DNA of 64,000 nucleotides from Pseudomonas graminis (GCF_002093745.1 NZ_MTSB01000008.1:186001-250000); one strand, 5' to 3'; shown: positions 33,691 to 44,564, counted from the stretch's first letter. Program-made: numbers and translations. Notes: generated from the letters alone by a model not told the origin.

Positions 33691-35613
33691 ATGCCAACTA
33701 TTACTCTTCCCGACGGCAGTCAGCGTTCATTCGATCATGCAGTTTCCGTAGCCGATGTCGCGCTTTCAATCGGTGCCGGGCTGGCCAAGGCCACCGTGGC
33801 CGGTAAAGTCGACGGCAAGCTTGTCGACGCCTGCGACCTGATCGAAAACGATGCGAGCCTGCAGATCATCACCCCCAAGGATCAGGAAGGACTGGAAATC
33901 ATCCGTCACTCTTGCGCTCACCTGGTAGGGCACGCGGTCAAACAGCTGTATCCGACCGCAAAAATGGTCATCGGCCCGGTCATCGACGACGGTTTCTATT
34001 ACGATATCGCCTACGAGCGCCCGTTCACGCCGGACGACATGGCGGCCATCGAGCAGCGCATGCAGCAGCTGATCGAAAAAGATTACGACGTCATCAAGAA
34101 AGTCACGCCGCGCGCTGAAGTGATCGAGGTGTTCACCGCCCGTCACGAAGACTACAAGCTGCGTCTGGTCGAAGACATGCCGAACGAGCAGGCAATGGGC
34201 CTGTATTACCACGAAGAATACGTCGACATGTGCCGTGGTCCGCACGTGCCGAATACCCGTTTCCTGAAATCCTTCAAGCTGACCAAGCTGTCGGGTGCCT
34301 ACTGGCGCGGCGATGCCAAAAACGAGCAGCTGCAGCGCGTTTATGGCACCGCTTGGGCCGACAAGAAGCAACTGGCCGCCTACATCCAGCGGATTGAAGA
34401 GGCTGAAAAGCGCGACCATCGCAAGATCGGCAAGCGTCTGGGCCTGTTTCATACCCAGGAAGAAGCGCCGGGGATGGTTTTCTGGCACCCGCAGGGCTGG
34501 ACTCTGTATCAGGTGCTTGAGCAGTACATGCGCAAGGTGCAGCGTGAAAACGGCTACCTTGAAATCAAGACCCCGCAAGTGGTTGATCGCTCGCTCTGGG
34601 AAAAATCCGGGCACTGGGCCAACTACGCGGACAACATGTTCACCACCGAGTCCGAAAGCCGCGACTACGCCATCAAGCCGATGAACTGCCCTTGCCACGT
34701 GCAGGTGTTCAATCAGGGTTTGAAGAGCTACCGCGAGCTGCCAATGCGCCTGGCCGAGTTCGGTGCCTGCCACCGCAACGAGCCCTCCGGCGCGCTGCAC
34801 GGCATCATGCGTGTGCGTGGCTTCACTCAGGATGATGCTCACATCTTCTGCACCGAAGATCAGATGCAGGCCGAGTCCGCTGCATTCATCAAGCTGACAC
34901 TGGATGTCTATGCCGATTTCGGCTTCAAAGACATTGAGCTGAAGCTGTCCACTCGTCCTGAAAAGCGTGTGGGTTCCGACGAATTGTGGGATCGTGCCGA
35001 GTCCGCGCTGGCCTCCGCGCTTGACAGTGCAGGTTTGCCTTATGATTTGCAGCCGGGCGAGGGTGCTTTCTACGGTCCGAAAATCGAGTTTTCCCTGAAG
35101 GATTGTCTCGGTCGTGTCTGGCAGTGCGGCACCTTGCAGCTGGACTTCAATCTGCCGGTCCGTCTGAGTGCCGAGTACGTTTCCGAAGACAACAGCCGCA
35201 AGAATCCGGTCATGTTGCACCGTGCGATCCTCGGTTCCTTCGAGCGTTTCATCGGTATTCTGATCGAGCATTACGAAGGCGCGTTTCCAGCCTGGCTGGC
35301 GCCCACCCAGGCAGTGATCATGAATATCACTGACAAACAGGCCGATTTTGCCCTTGAAGTGGAAAAAACTCTGGCTGAAAGCGGGTTTCGTGCCAAGTCC
35401 GACTTGAGAAATGAAAAGATCGGCTTTAAAATCCGTGAGCATACTTTGCTCAAGGTTCCTTATCTCCTCGTGATTGGAGATCGGGAAGTTGAAATGCAAA
35501 CTGTCGCTGTGCGTACACGTGAAGGCGCTGACCTTGGCTCGATGCCGGTCGCCCAATTCGCTGAATTCCTCGCACAAGCGGTTTCCCGGCGTGGTCGCCA
35601 AGATACGGAGTAA
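33691..35613 (+). CDS. thrS: Threonyl-tRNA synthetase
   Basis: Charges tRNA-Thr with threonine; cytoplasmic class II synthetase, 640 residues. Domains in order are an N-terminal TGS domain (1-62), the editing domain with [11 protein letters not shown], the catalytic core with the zinc ligands in MNCPCHV, DDAHIFC and the [14 protein letters not shown] motif, and the C-terminal anticodon-binding domain. The ATG at 33691 is preceded by AGGAGAGGAGG; an upstream ATG in the same frame lies within the regulatory leader. Its stop overlaps the probable infC start. Confidence 0.95.
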   Translation: MPTITLPDGSQRSFDHAVSVADVALSIGAGLAKATVAGKVDGKLVDACDLIENDASLQIITPKDQEGLEIIRHSCAHLVGHAVKQLYPTAKMVIGPVIDDGFYYDIAYERPFTPDDMAAIEQRMQQLIEKDYDVIKKVTPRAEVIEVFTARHEDYKLRLVEDMPNEQAMGLYYHEEYVDMCRGPHVPNTRFLKSFKLTKLSGAYWRGDAKNEQLQRVYGTAWADKKQLAAYIQRIEEAEKRDHRKIGKRLGLFHTQEEAPGMVFWHPQGWTLYQVLEQYMRKVQRENGYLEIKTPQVVDRSLWEKSGHWANYADNMFTTESESRDYAIKPMNCPCHVQVFNQGLKSYRELPMRLAEFGACHRNEPSGALHGIMRVRGFTQDDAHIFCTEDQMQAESAAFIKLTLDVYADFGFKDIELKLSTRPEKRVGSDELWDRAESALASALDSAGLPYDLQPGEGAFYGPKIEFSLKDCLGRVWQCGTLQLDFNLPVRLSAEYVSEDNSRKNPVMLHRAILGSFERFIGILIEHYEGAFPAWLAPTQAVIMNITDKQADFALEVEKTLAESGFRAKSDLRNEKIGFKIREHTLLKVPYLLVIGDREVEMQTVAVRTREGADLGSMPVAQFAEFLAQAVSRRGRQDTE

Positions 35614-36164
35614 TTATTATTAAGCGTGAAATGAGACAAGATAAACGAGCTGCACCCAAGGCCCCGATCAATGAAAATATCTCGGCCCGCGAGGTTCGTT
35701 TAATTGGCGCTGACGGCGAGCAGATTGGCATCGTCTCGATTGATGAAGCGCTTCGTATAGCCGAAGAGGCGAAGCTGGATCTGGTAGAGATTTCTGCCGA
35801 CGCACTCCCTCCGGTCTGCCGTGTGATGGATTACGGCAAATCGATCTTCGAGAAGAAGAAGCAGGTTGCTGCAGCGAAGAAAAACCAGAAACAGATCCAG
35901 GTTAAAGAAATCAAGTTTCGTCCAGGGACGGAGGAAGGGGATTACCAGGTAAAACTACGCAACCTGGTACGTTTCCTGAGTGACGGGGACAGGGCCAAGG
36001 TGTCGTTGAGATTCCGCGGTCGTGAGATGGCCCACCAGGAGCTGGGTATGGAATTGTTGAAGCGGGTTGAAGGTGACCTGCTTGAATACGGTTCCGTCGA
36101 ACAGCATCCTAAGATGGAAGGACGCCAGCTGATCATGGTCATCGCCCCGAAAAAGAAGAAATAA
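35613..36164 (+). CDS. infC: Translation initiation factor IF-3, AUU start
   Basis: IF-3 checks start-codon selection and keeps ribosomal subunits apart. The product has 183 residues if translation starts at the first of three ATT codons (35613), as recalled for Pseudomonas IF-3, which begins [12 protein letters not shown] at 35616 or 35619 gives a slightly shorter protein. The first canonical ATG (35631) is six codons in. GGAG at 35607-35610 lies upstream. The [20 protein letters not shown] linker and [17 protein letters not shown]-domain are typical. A poor start codon allows IF-3 to limit its own synthesis. Confidence 0.93.
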   Translation: MIIKREMRQDKRAAPKAPINENISAREVRLIGADGEQIGIVSIDEALRIAEEAKLDLVEISADALPPVCRVMDYGKSIFEKKKQVAAAKKNQKQIQVKEIKFRPGTEEGDYQVKLRNLVRFLSDGDRAKVSLRFRGREMAHQELGMELLKRVEGDLLEYGSVEQHPKMEGRQLIMVIAPKKKK

Positions 36165-36224
36165 CCACCAGGGCACGGCAGGCCTTGCGGTTATATTTAT
36201 CAACTGAATGCGGAGTATCCGAAC

Positions 36225-36419
36225 ATGCCAAAGATGAAAACGAAAAGTGGTGCAGCTAAGCGGTTTTTGAAAACCGCCAACGGCATCAAGCACAAGCACG
36301 CTTTCAAGAGCCACATCCTGACCAAAATGTCGACAAAGCGTAAGCGTCAATTGCGCGGTAGCAGCTTGCTGCATCCGTCCGACGTGGCAAAAGTCGAGCG
36401 CATGCTGCGCCTTCGTTAA
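36225..36419 (+). CDS. rpmI: 50S ribosomal protein L35
   Basis: Small basic protein of the large subunit, 64 residues with [20 protein letters not shown] at its start and the terminal RMLRLR. It lies between infC and rplT, the conserved order. The gap of 60 bp to infC may hold L20-dependent control elements as in E. coli; none was resolved by eye. Confidence 0.95.
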   Translation: MPKMKTKSGAAKRFLKTANGIKHKHAFKSHILTKMSTKRKRQLRGSSLLHPSDVAKVERMLRLR

Positions 36420-36448
36420 TTTTGATCAAGATAGAGAGGAAGTAACTC

Positions 36449-36805
36449 ATGGCTCGTGTAAAGCGTGGCGTCATTGCCCGTAAGCGTCACAAAAAAATTC
36501 TGAAACTTGCTAAAGGCTACTACGGCGCGCGTTCACGCGTATTCCGTGTTGCCAAGCAAGCGGTAATCAAGGCAGGCCAATACGCCTACCGTGACCGTCG
36601 TCAGAAAAAACGTCAGTTCCGCGCTCTGTGGATCGCTCGTATCAACGCTGGTGCTCGTGTTAACGGTCTGTCCTACAGCCGTTTCATTGCCGGCCTGAAA
36701 AAAGCGTCCATCGAGATCGACCGTAAGGTTCTGGCTGATCTGGCAGTGAACGAAAAAGCGGCGTTTGCTGCGATTGTCGAGAAAGCTAAAGCCACCTTGG
36801 CCTAA
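36449..36805 (+). CDS. rplT: 50S ribosomal protein L20
   Basis: Large-subunit assembly protein, 118 residues. It begins [16 protein letters not shown], and the middle part [20 protein letters not shown] and the C-terminal globular part are conserved. An AGAGAGGAAG ribosome site precedes the ATG. L20 is the autogenous repressor of this operon in E. coli; the same is likely here. Confidence 0.96.
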
Positions 36806-36818
36806 GTCCCCCGACAAT

Positions 36819-37926
<1,108 letters not shown>

Positions 37927-37954
37927 GTCGTAACGAACCTTTCAGGAGAGCAGG

Positions 37955-40333
37955 ATGAAATTCAGTGAACAATGGCTGCGCGGCTGGGTAAGCCCGCAGG
38001 TCTCCCGCGACGAGCTGGTTGCTCGTCTGTCGATGGCCGGTCTTGAGGTTGACAGCGTGACGCTGGCCGCCGGCGTTTTCACCGGTGTAGTGGTGGGTGA
38101 GGTGCTGAGCACCGAGCAGCACCCTGATGCCGATAAATTGCGCGTTTGCCAGGTCAGCAATGGCAGCGAAACCTTTCAGGTCGTCTGCGGCGCGCCAAAT
38201 GTGCGCCCGGGCCTGAAAATTCCGTTCGCCATGATCGGTGCCGAACTGCCGGGCGACTTCAAAATCAAGAAAGCCAAGCTGCGCGGCGTCGAGTCCAACG
38301 GCATGCTGTGTTCCGCTGCCGAGTTGCAGGCCGGTGAAGGCAACGATGGCCTGATGGAACTGGCAGCTGATGCGCCGGTGGGTCAGGATATTCGTGTCTA
38401 CCTGGGCCTGGACGACGCCAGCATCGAGGTCGACCTGACCCCGAACCGTGGTGATTGCCTGTCAGTGGCTGGTATTGCACGTGAAGTCGGCGCGCTGTAC
38501 GCCGCTGACGTCACCCGCCCGCAAGTTGCTGCCGTCAGCGCTGTACACGATGAAGTGCGTCCGGTGGAGGTGTTGGCTCCGGCTGCCTGCCCGCGCTACC
38601 TGGGTCGTGTGATTCGCAATGTCGACCTGTCGCGTCCGACCCCGCTGTGGATGGTCGAGCGCCTGCGCCGTTCCGACGTGCGCAGCATCGACGCGGCTGT
38701 CGACATCACCAACTACGTGATGCTGGAGCTGGGCCAGCCCCTGCATGCGTTCGACCTGGCCGAAATCAACGGCGGGATCCGCGTACGTATGGCCGAGGAG
38801 GGCGAGAAGCTCGTTCTGCTCGATGGCCAGGAAGTCAGCCTGCGTGCCGACACACTGGTCATCGCCGACCACCAGCGCGCACTGGCCATTGCCGGCGTGA
38901 TGGGCGGCGAGCACAGCGGCGTCACGGCTGGCACTCGCGACCTCTTTCTCGAAAGCGCATTTTTCGACACCATCTCGGTGGCTGGCAAGGCACGTTCCTA
39001 CGGTCTGCACACTGATGCCTCGCACCGTTACGAGCGCGGTGTGGACTGGCAACTGGCCCGTGAAGCAATGGAGCGTGCCACCGGCCTGCTGCTGGAGATC
39101 ACTGGTGGCGAAGCGGGCCCTGTGATCGAGGTGGTCAGTGAACAGCACCTGCCTTCAATTGCACCCATCACCTTGCGCGCGAGCCGTGTCGAGCAAATGC
39201 TTGGTCTGGTCATTGAAAATGCTGAGATCGAACGTCTGCTGACCGGGCTCGGTCTGACCGTTTCCGCCGAAGCTGATGGCCAATGGTGTGTCGACGTGCC
39301 CAGTCATCGTTTCGACATCAGCCTTGAAGTCGACCTGATCGAGGAGCTGGCGCGCCTTTACGGCTACAACCGTTTGCCGGTCCGTTACCCGCAAGCCCGC
39401 CTGGCACCTCAAGCCAAGGCAGAAGCCAAAGGCGACCTGCCCGAGCTGCGCCGCCTGCTGGTTGCGCGTGGGTATCAGGAAGCAATCACTTACAGCTTCA
39501 TCGATCCCAAGTGGTTCGAACTGTTCACGCCGGGCGCCAAGCCGCTGTTGCTGGCCAATCCGATCTCCAACGACATGGCCGCCATGCGCGCCTCGTTGTG
39601 GCCGGGTCTGGTCAAGGCGTTGCAGCACAACCTCAATCGCCAGCAAGACCGTGTTCGCCTGTTCGAAAGCGGCCTGCGTTTCGTCGGTCAGCTCGACGGC
39701 TTGAAGCAAGAGCCGATGCTGGCCGGTGTTGTATGCGGTAGCCGCCTGCCGGAAGGCTGGGCACAAGGCCGCGACACGGTCGACTTCTTCGACGTCAAAG
39801 CCGATGTCGAAGCGGTTCTGGGGTTCGCCGGTGCATTGGGTGAATTCATATTCACGCCGGGCCAGCATCCAGCCCTGCACCCAGGCCAGACTGCTCGCAT
39901 CGAGCGCGACGGTCGTGAAGTCGGCTTTCTGGGTGCCATCCATCCTGAATTGTCGAAAACCCTGGGTCTGGACCGTCCGGTGTTCGTTTTTGAGCTGGTG
40001 CTGGGCGAAGTGGCCACCGGTCGCTTGCCGAAATTCCACGAGTTGTCGCGCTTCCCCGAAGTGCGTCGCGACCTGGCGTTGCTGGCCGACCGCGACGTTT
40101 CAGCCAGTGCTGTTCTGGACGTGATTCGTGAAAAAGCAGGCGAGTGGCTCACAGACCTCAGGTTATTTGATGTTTACCAGGGTAAAGGCATTGATCCACA
40201 TAGAAAAAGCCTTGCAGTCGGCTTGACCTGGCAGCATCCATCGCGCACTCTTAATGACGATGAGGTAAACGCAACGACACTTGCTATCCTCACCTCGCTA
40301 GAGGAGAGGTTAAACGCCACGTTAAGGAAGTAG
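37955..40333 (+). CDS. pheT: Phenylalanyl-tRNA synthetase beta chain
   Basis: Non-catalytic large subunit with the editing site, 792 residues. Domains in order are the tRNA-binding domain (about 40-150), B3/B4 editing (about 210-380), B5 (about 400-470), a degenerate catalytic-like core and the C-terminal ferredoxin-like anticodon-binding domain (about 700-792, FPEVRRDLALLADR). CAGGAGAGCAGG precedes the ATG. The stop is 3 bp ahead of the ihfA start. Confidence 0.95.
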   Translation: MKFSEQWLRGWVSPQVSRDELVARLSMAGLEVDSVTLAAGVFTGVVVGEVLSTEQHPDADKLRVCQVSNGSETFQVVCGAPNVRPGLKIPFAMIGAELPGDFKIKKAKLRGVESNGMLCSAAELQAGEGNDGLMELAADAPVGQDIRVYLGLDDASIEVDLTPNRGDCLSVAGIAREVGALYAADVTRPQVAAVSAVHDEVRPVEVLAPAACPRYLGRVIRNVDLSRPTPLWMVERLRRSDVRSIDAAVDITNYVMLELGQPLHAFDLAEINGGIRVRMAEEGEKLVLLDGQEVSLRADTLVIADHQRALAIAGVMGGEHSGVTAGTRDLFLESAFFDTISVAGKARSYGLHTDASHRYERGVDWQLAREAMERATGLLLEITGGEAGPVIEVVSEQHLPSIAPITLRASRVEQMLGLVIENAEIERLLTGLGLTVSAEADGQWCVDVPSHRFDISLEVDLIEELARLYGYNRLPVRYPQARLAPQAKAEAKGDLPELRRLLVARGYQEAITYSFIDPKWFELFTPGAKPLLLANPISNDMAAMRASLWPGLVKALQHNLNRQQDRVRLFESGLRFVGQLDGLKQEPMLAGVVCGSRLPEGWAQGRDTVDFFDVKADVEAVLGFAGALGEFIFTPGQHPALHPGQTARIERDGREVGFLGAIHPELSKTLGLDRPVFVFELVLGEVATGRLPKFHELSRFPEVRRDLALLADRDVSASAVLDVIREKAGEWLTDLRLFDVYQGKGIDPHRKSLAVGLTWQHPSRTLNDDEVNATTLAILTSLEERLNATLRK

Positions 40334-40336
40334 CGT

Positions 40337-40639
40337 ATGGGGGCTCTGACGAAAGCTGAGATGGCCGAACGTCTGTACGAAGAGCTGGGCCTGAATAAAC
40401 GGGAAGCCAAGGAATTGGTTGAACTGTTTTTTGAAGAAATCAGGCACGCTCTGGAAGATAACGAGCAGGTGAAGTTGTCAGGTTTTGGCAACTTCGACCT
40501 TCGAGACAAGCGCCAGCGGCCTGGGAGAAATCCCAAGACCGGTGAAGAAATTCCGATTACGGCGCGCCGTGTGGTCACCTTTCGTCCAGGGCAGAAGTTG
40601 AAAGCCCGAGTTGAGGCATATGCTGGAACCAAGTCATAA
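40337..40639 (+). CDS. ihfA: Integration host factor alpha subunit
   Basis: DNA-bending nucleoid protein, 100 residues. [18 protein letters not shown] opens the helical body, and [19 protein letters not shown] carries the DNA-intercalating beta-arm. It is tightly linked to pheT, as in many gamma-proteobacteria, and overlaps the MerR gene by 20 bases. AAGGAAG lies ahead of the ATG. Confidence 0.96.
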   Translation: MGALTKAEMAERLYEELGLNKREAKELVELFFEEIRHALEDNEQVKLSGFGNFDLRDKRQRPGRNPKTGEEIPITARRVVTFRPGQKLKARVEAYAGTKS

Positions 40640-40976
40640 CGACGAGCTACCGCCGATCCCCGGCAAACGCTACTTCACCATCGGTGAGGTCAGCGAGCTC
40701 TGCGCGGTAAAACCGCACGTTTTGCGTTATTGGGAGCAGGAATTTCCTCAGCTCAACCCCGTCAAAAGACGCGGAAACCGTCGGTATTATCAGCGCCAGG
40801 ACGTGCTGATGATCCGCCAGATCCGCGGCTTGCTCTACGACCAAGGCTTCACCATCGGTGGAGCCCGGCTTCGTCTCACCACCGGCGAACCGAAGGACGA
40901 TACCCAGCAGTACAAGCAGATGATTCGGGAGATGATTGCCGAACTGGAAGACGTGCTGGTCATGCTCAAAGCGTAA
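40620..40976 (+). CDS. MerR-family transcriptional regulator
   Basis: The 118-residue regulator has a MerR helix-turn-helix at the N-terminus ([25 protein letters not shown]) and a C-terminal dimer helix. There is no cysteine-rich effector domain, so the signal is unknown; this short form is conserved after ihfA in pseudomonads. The ATG at 40620 follows GAGG and lies inside the ihfA end. tRNA-Pro follows. Confidence 0.9.
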   Translation: MLEPSHNDELPPIPGKRYFTIGEVSELCAVKPHVLRYWEQEFPQLNPVKRRGNRRYYQRQDVLMIRQIRGLLYDQGFTIGGARLRLTTGEPKDDTQQYKQMIREMIAELEDVLVMLKA

Positions 40977-41061
40977 TCGAGCAAGATACTTCCATAATTC
41001 AAACGCTTAGGGTATATTCTTCAACGTTTTCGCAGGTTGCAAAAACAGATACACGCCTAGT

Positions 41062-41138
41062 CGGGGCGTAGCGCAGTCCGGTAGCGCACTAGCATGGGGT
41101 GCTAGGGGTCGAGTGTTCGAATCACTCCGTCCCGACCA
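41062..41138 (+). tRNA. tRNA-Pro (anticodon GGG)
   Basis: The 77-base gene folds as a cloverleaf. The acceptor arms are CGGGGCG and CGTCCCG, the anticodon stem CTAGC/GCTAG surrounds the loop ATGGGGT with anticodon GGG and a T at position 33, and the T arm GAGTG/CACTC has TTCGAAT. The 3' CCA is encoded. It reads CCC and CCU. Next to it lies an integrase remnant. Confidence 0.97.
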
Positions 41139-41154
41139 TATAATTCAATGATTT

Positions 41155-41182
41155 AGGCCGATGTTCGCAGCATTGGCCTTTT
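41155..41182 (+). terminator. Terminator after tRNA-Pro
   Basis: AGGCCGATG and CATTGGCCT form an imperfect stem around TTCGCAG, followed by a T-run. Confidence 0.7.
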
Positions 41183-41215
41183 TCATGCGCGTGACTTTTG
41201 CGTGACTCGTTGTTT

Positions 41216-41819
41216 TTATGCCTGCCTCCTCTTCAGAATAGTCAGAACCGGTCCGCGTGAATCGGTTGCTGAAACCATGTTCGCAGCTTCAATCAAATGC
41301 CCGAGCTCAGCGCCCGAGCAGTGGCTGGTGATGCTGCCATTCTTGTGACCGAGCAAAGCTTTGCGGTCTTCCTTGGTCACTCCAGCGGCGCGCAGCCTTC
41401 TTCCGAACGAATGCTTGCGGTCGTGGATGCGGATTTTCAAAAATCCGTCATGCGCAGGCCTCAAGTACTTCTCCTGCCACTTCTTAGCCGCCCTGATTCG
41501 CGCCTTCTTCCAGGCTGAATCATTCATGCGATGAACCGTCGTTTCCCTTCACCGTACGGAAACACGAACAGCTTGTGCTTTCCGCGCTGCCTTTCAATAA
41601 TCGATTTTGCAACGTCGTTCAGCACCACCAAGCGCTCATCCGGTTTTTCACACCGGCCTTCGCGCTTCGGCCGCCAAAACCCGCCGGGATCAGGAACACG
41701 CTCGTTCCCAGCTCCGGCACCGCAATCTCCCAATCCCATTGCAGCTTACAAACCTCCTGCCCGCGGCAGCTGGTGTTCACCTGAACATCGCCATTGTCCT
41801 TCGCACACGTGGCTGACAA
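41216..41819 (-). pseudogene. Phage-type tyrosine integrase, C-terminal remnant with frameshifts
   Basis: Three overlapping reading frames carry consecutive pieces of an integrase catalytic domain. The first (to 41819) has NTSCRGQEVCKLQWDWEI with the first catalytic Arg, the second (41524-41739) has ERLVVLNDVAKSIIERQRG, and the third (41216-41527) has HDRKHSFGRRLRAAG and LLGHKNGSITSHCS, where the HxxR and the LGH motifs are visible. At least two frameshifts separate them, and the N-terminal part of the protein is gone. The terminal Tyr is not clear. It lies 78 bp from the 3' end of tRNA-Pro, the usual target for such integrases. Confidence 0.8.
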
Positions 41820-42039
41820 GTTATTTGGTATAGGTTCGATGAGGGCGATACGGTGTCGAGAGCATTGGGGAGGTAAGCTAACTTTGTAATCGAATCAGAT
41901 GAAGTTTTATTCACCTTCAGCGCAATGCAGCTGCTGTCACAAAGTAGGTACAGTATGTGTATTGCAGTTTGCCTGCCATGTGACATATGAATCGGAGCCT
42001 CTTAGGCTGTCGAGCTATTAATAACCCAGAGGAAATGCC

Positions 42040-42297
42040 ATGAACAGCATTACAAAAACATCCGTGCTGAAAGGGTTTGTCATGACAACTGTCGCGGTGA
42101 TTAGCCTGCAAGGCGTGGCATTCGCTGCGGCTTCCAAGCCATCCGCCCCTGCAGTCGATGGGAAATATGCGCTTGTTCAGGGCGCAGGCAATGCCTCCAA
42201 GGATTCGAAAGCAGCGCCGATGCAGCTGGCTATCCGCATTCCAAACCACACGAATGTCAATGATCCATGCCGTTACCACCCACTCGAGTGTGACTAA
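42040..42297 (+). CDS. Small secreted protein, orphan
   Basis: The 85-residue protein has a Sec signal peptide (VISLQGVAFA, cleavage near residue 31). The mature peptide is about 55 residues, rich in Ala, Lys and Ser, and ends with CRYHPLEC, which could form a disulphide loop. AGAGGAAA precedes the ATG. I recognise no family. It lies in the low-GC stretch beside the integrase remnant and so is probably part of an acquired or accessory segment. Confidence 0.65.
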   Translation: MNSITKTSVLKGFVMTTVAVISLQGVAFAAASKPSAPAVDGKYALVQGAGNASKDSKAAPMQLAIRIPNHTNVNDPCRYHPLECD

Positions 42298-42316
42298 TGC
42301 TGCCGTAGTTAAAACG

Positions 42317-42344
42317 GCTGCCGTAAAGTAAGCTTTGCGGCAGC
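42317..42344 (+). terminator. Hairpin after the small secreted protein gene
   Basis: GCTGCCGTAAAG and CTTTGCGGCAGC form a 12-bp stem with a TAAG loop, 20 bp past the stop. The T-run is weak, but position suggests termination. Confidence 0.55.
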
Positions 42345-42645
42345 ACTGTTCCAGAACCGGTAGTCGGCTACTAATCATGGTCTTGATTGCTAGGTGTATT
42401 TCGGGGCGGTTTAATTAAAGTCAGTCGCTTTATAGCCCCACCTTAGTGCTCGCCTTTGTTTGATAAAGCTTGTTAAGGCTGCATGCGTTGAATTGGTTGA
42501 GAGGGGGTTGACTGCGAGGTGTTCAGCTTGGCGCGGGCCTGCCACCCTCTGTAGATTCGCGCTGTCTTGTCTACTTTCTCTCTGGCTGGGTGGGCATGGC
42601 GGTAGAGCAGAGTGGGGCTGAGTCCTCGTCAATTGCCATCACCCT

Positions 42646-42895
42646 TCAGTCGCCGTAGCCCTCGGTGATGCCGTTGGCGGTGACTTGTTCCAGCAATACC
42701 TGGCGCTACCTGACGCGCTGGATGATCCTGCAAACTCTCACCCTTCGTTTCATAGAAAAAATCGTCGGCGACTCGTAAGCCTTTTTTGCTTTCGTGCGCG
42801 TTCGGTTGACTGGCATCGGCAGGCACCCACGCCATCCTTGACTGAGGCACGCACACAACGATCAGCGCCTGCACGAAGCGAAGGCTGGTATCCAT
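42646..42895 (-). pseudogene. Frameshifted small ORF of unknown family
   Basis: An ATG at 42895 opens a frame reading MDTSLRFVQALIVVC and later LRVADDFFYETKGES. Shifting by one base near 42690 continues it as VLLEQVTANGITEGYGD and a stop at 42646, which has better amino acid character than the unshifted frame. The 250-bp span is not a multiple of three. It looks like a decayed short gene in the accessory stretch; I cannot name the family. Confidence 0.3.
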
Positions 42896-42993
42896 TGTTC
42901 ATGCCCGGCAGCACTCGCCGCTCCTTGCACAGACGTGCAGTCCTTGGCCCGCGATGGGAACGATCACCCAAACCTCGCTCGCTCAAAAACAAT

Positions 42994-43022
42994 TTGACAT
43001 ATGTTATTTGTGATCACATATT
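42994..43022 (+). promoter_or_regulatory. Promoter and candidate GntR operator
   Basis: TTGACA (42994-42999), a 17-base spacer and CATATT (43017-43022) form a sigma-70 promoter. The palindrome TGTGATCACA (43009-43018) overlaps the -10. It has the GT-N-AC symmetry of FadR-type regulator sites, so the adjacent GntR protein is the likely repressor. Confidence 0.6.
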
Positions 43023-43056
43023 TAGCCCATAAGAACGCCAATATGAGTCACTCCCC

Positions 43057-43779
43057 ATGACCGACCGTCCGATCCTCCTGCCTGCCATGCGTCAGGTTTC
43101 TCGCGATACCCTTCAAGATCAGGTCTATCGGCAGATCCGCGAAGCGTTGATGAGCGGGCGCTTTCAGCCTGGTCAGAAGCTGACGATCCGGGGGCTTGCC
43201 GAGGCGTTGGGTTCCAGTCCGATGCCGGTGCGCGAAGCCTTGAATCGTTTGAGTGCCGAGAACGCCTTCGAAGTCACCGAAACCGCTCGTCTGCGCGTGC
43301 CCATGATGACCCCGGAGCGGCTGCGCGAGATTCGTGATGCCAGGGTTGCGCTGGAAGGCCTGCTGGCCGAGAAAGCGGTGATTCTGATCAACGACGCCGA
43401 TCTTGCGGACATCAGCCTGCTCTGTGGGCAGATGCAGAAGGCTGCGGACAACGTCGATGTCGCCCTCTATCTGTGGACCAACTTTGCTTTTCATCGACGC
43501 ATTTACGCGGTGGCCAAGGCTGAACTGATCGTTGCGGCGGTGGAGAATTTCTGGTTGCACATAGGCCCGTGTTTCGCGCTTGTCGCGCCGGACAGGGCGC
43601 ATCTTCAGCGTTCGATGGAGGCGCACAACCGTATCGTCGAGGCGCTGGCGGCGCGTGACGGGGCGGCAGCTCGTGCCGCGGTCACTGACGACATCATGCA
43701 GGCCGCGGATTCTCTGACGCGCCTGATCGCAAAGAGCGACCGCTCCAGGTCGCGTGTCTCGGGAGTGAAAAAAGCATGA
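43057..43779 (+). CDS. GntR-family regulator (FCD/FadR subfamily)
   Basis: The 240-residue regulator has a winged helix at residues 20-85 (DTLQDQVYRQIREALMSGRF, PMPVREALNRLSAENAFEV), then an FCD ligand-binding domain with helices carrying conserved metal-binding Asp/His positions (LWTNFAFHRRIY, MEAHNRIVEALAARD). It heads a five-gene catabolic operon and overlaps the SDR gene by four bases, so it probably represses that operon in the absence of its organic acid substrate. Confidence 0.88.
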   Translation: MTDRPILLPAMRQVSRDTLQDQVYRQIREALMSGRFQPGQKLTIRGLAEALGSSPMPVREALNRLSAENAFEVTETARLRVPMMTPERLREIRDARVALEGLLAEKAVILINDADLADISLLCGQMQKAADNVDVALYLWTNFAFHRRIYAVAKAELIVAAVENFWLHIGPCFALVAPDRAHLQRSMEAHNRIVEALAARDGAAARAAVTDDIMQAADSLTRLIAKSDRSRSRVSGVKKA

Positions 43780-44564
43780 GCGTTCTCAATCGGCTAGTTC
43801 CCTACACCGGGCTGCGGGTCCTGATTTCCGGCGGTGCAGCCGGGATCGGTGAAGTGCTGGCCGCGGCCTATATGGAAGCAGGTGCAAAGGTGCATGTGTG
43901 TGATGTCAGTGAGCCGGCCATTACGGCATTTCTCGACCGGTATCCGAACAGCGTCGCCACCCACGCAGACGTCGCAGATCCGGCGCAGATCGAAGCGGTA
44001 TTCAGGGTGCAGCGCGAACAGTTCGGTGGTCTTGATGTGCTGATCAATAACGCCGGGATCGCGGGTCCTACGGCGGGCATCGATGCCATTACCGAGGACG
44101 AGTGGCAGCGCACCATCGACATCAACCTGACCGGGCAGTACCGCTTTGCTCATCACGCAGTACCGTTGCTCAAGGCATCGCCCAATGGGCATCTCATCCA
44201 TATTGCCTCGGTCGCGGGTCGCCTGGGCTATGCCTGGCGTACGCCGTATGCCGCGACCAAATGGGCGATTGTCGGCCTGATGAAGTCCTTGGCGTCCGAG
44301 CTGGGCGAAAGCGACATCCGCGTCAATGCCTTGCTGCCGGGCATCGTTGAAGGTCCGCGAATGGAGGGTGTGATTCGTGCCCGTGCGCAACAGATGAACG
44401 TGCCGGAAGCCGAGATGCGCGAGGAGTACCTGAAGAAGATTTCGCTCAAGCGCATGGTCACCGCCGAAGACGTTGCCGCGATGGCGCTGTTTCTATGCTC
44501 GCCTGCCGCCCGCAATATCACAGGGCAGGCTATCAGTGTGGATGGCAACGTCGAGTACCTCTGA
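43776..44564 (+). CDS. SDR-family dehydrogenase, putative 2-deoxy-D-ribonate 3-dehydrogenase
   Basis: NAD(P)-dependent short-chain dehydrogenase, 262 residues. The cofactor motif is GGAAGIG at 19-25, NNAG at 91-94, and the catalytic set is S145, Y158 and K162 (YAATK). The close coupling to a beta-keto acid cleavage enzyme suggests that it oxidises a beta-hydroxy acid to a beta-keto acid. The operon content matches the deoxyribonate pathway described for pseudomonads, so 2-deoxy-D-ribonate is the proposed substrate; this is inference from context. Confidence 0.8.
   Translation: MSVLNRLVPYTGLRVLISGGAAGIGEVLAAAYMEAGAKVHVCDVSEPAITAFLDRYPNSVATHADVADPAQIEAVFRVQREQFGGLDVLINNAGIAGPTAGIDAITEDEWQRTIDINLTGQYRFAHHAVPLLKASPNGHLIHIASVAGRLGYAWRTPYAATKWAIVGLMKSLASELGESDIRVNALLPGIVEGPRMEGVIRARAQQMNVPEAEMREEYLKKISLKRMVTAEDVAAMALFLCSPAARNITGQAISVDGNVEYL

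Larger units (their letters stand above)
42345..43056. other. Accessory intergenic stretch, mostly no gene
   Basis: Over 700 bp without an intact gene. It contains the broken ORF listed at 42646-42895 and the promoter of the GntR gene at its right end. Base composition is less GC-rich than in the neighbouring core genes. Confidence 0.5.

Noticed and set aside
33766..35601. 611-residue open frame antisense to thrS
   Set aside because: Its length follows from the codon bias of the sense gene. The product has no family character and no ribosome site, and thrS on the other strand is unmistakable.
41062..43056. Direct repeat of the tRNA-Pro 3' end marking a second attachment site
   Set aside because: I looked for the T-arm/acceptor sequence to the right of the integrase remnant and found no copy, so the island limits cannot be set.
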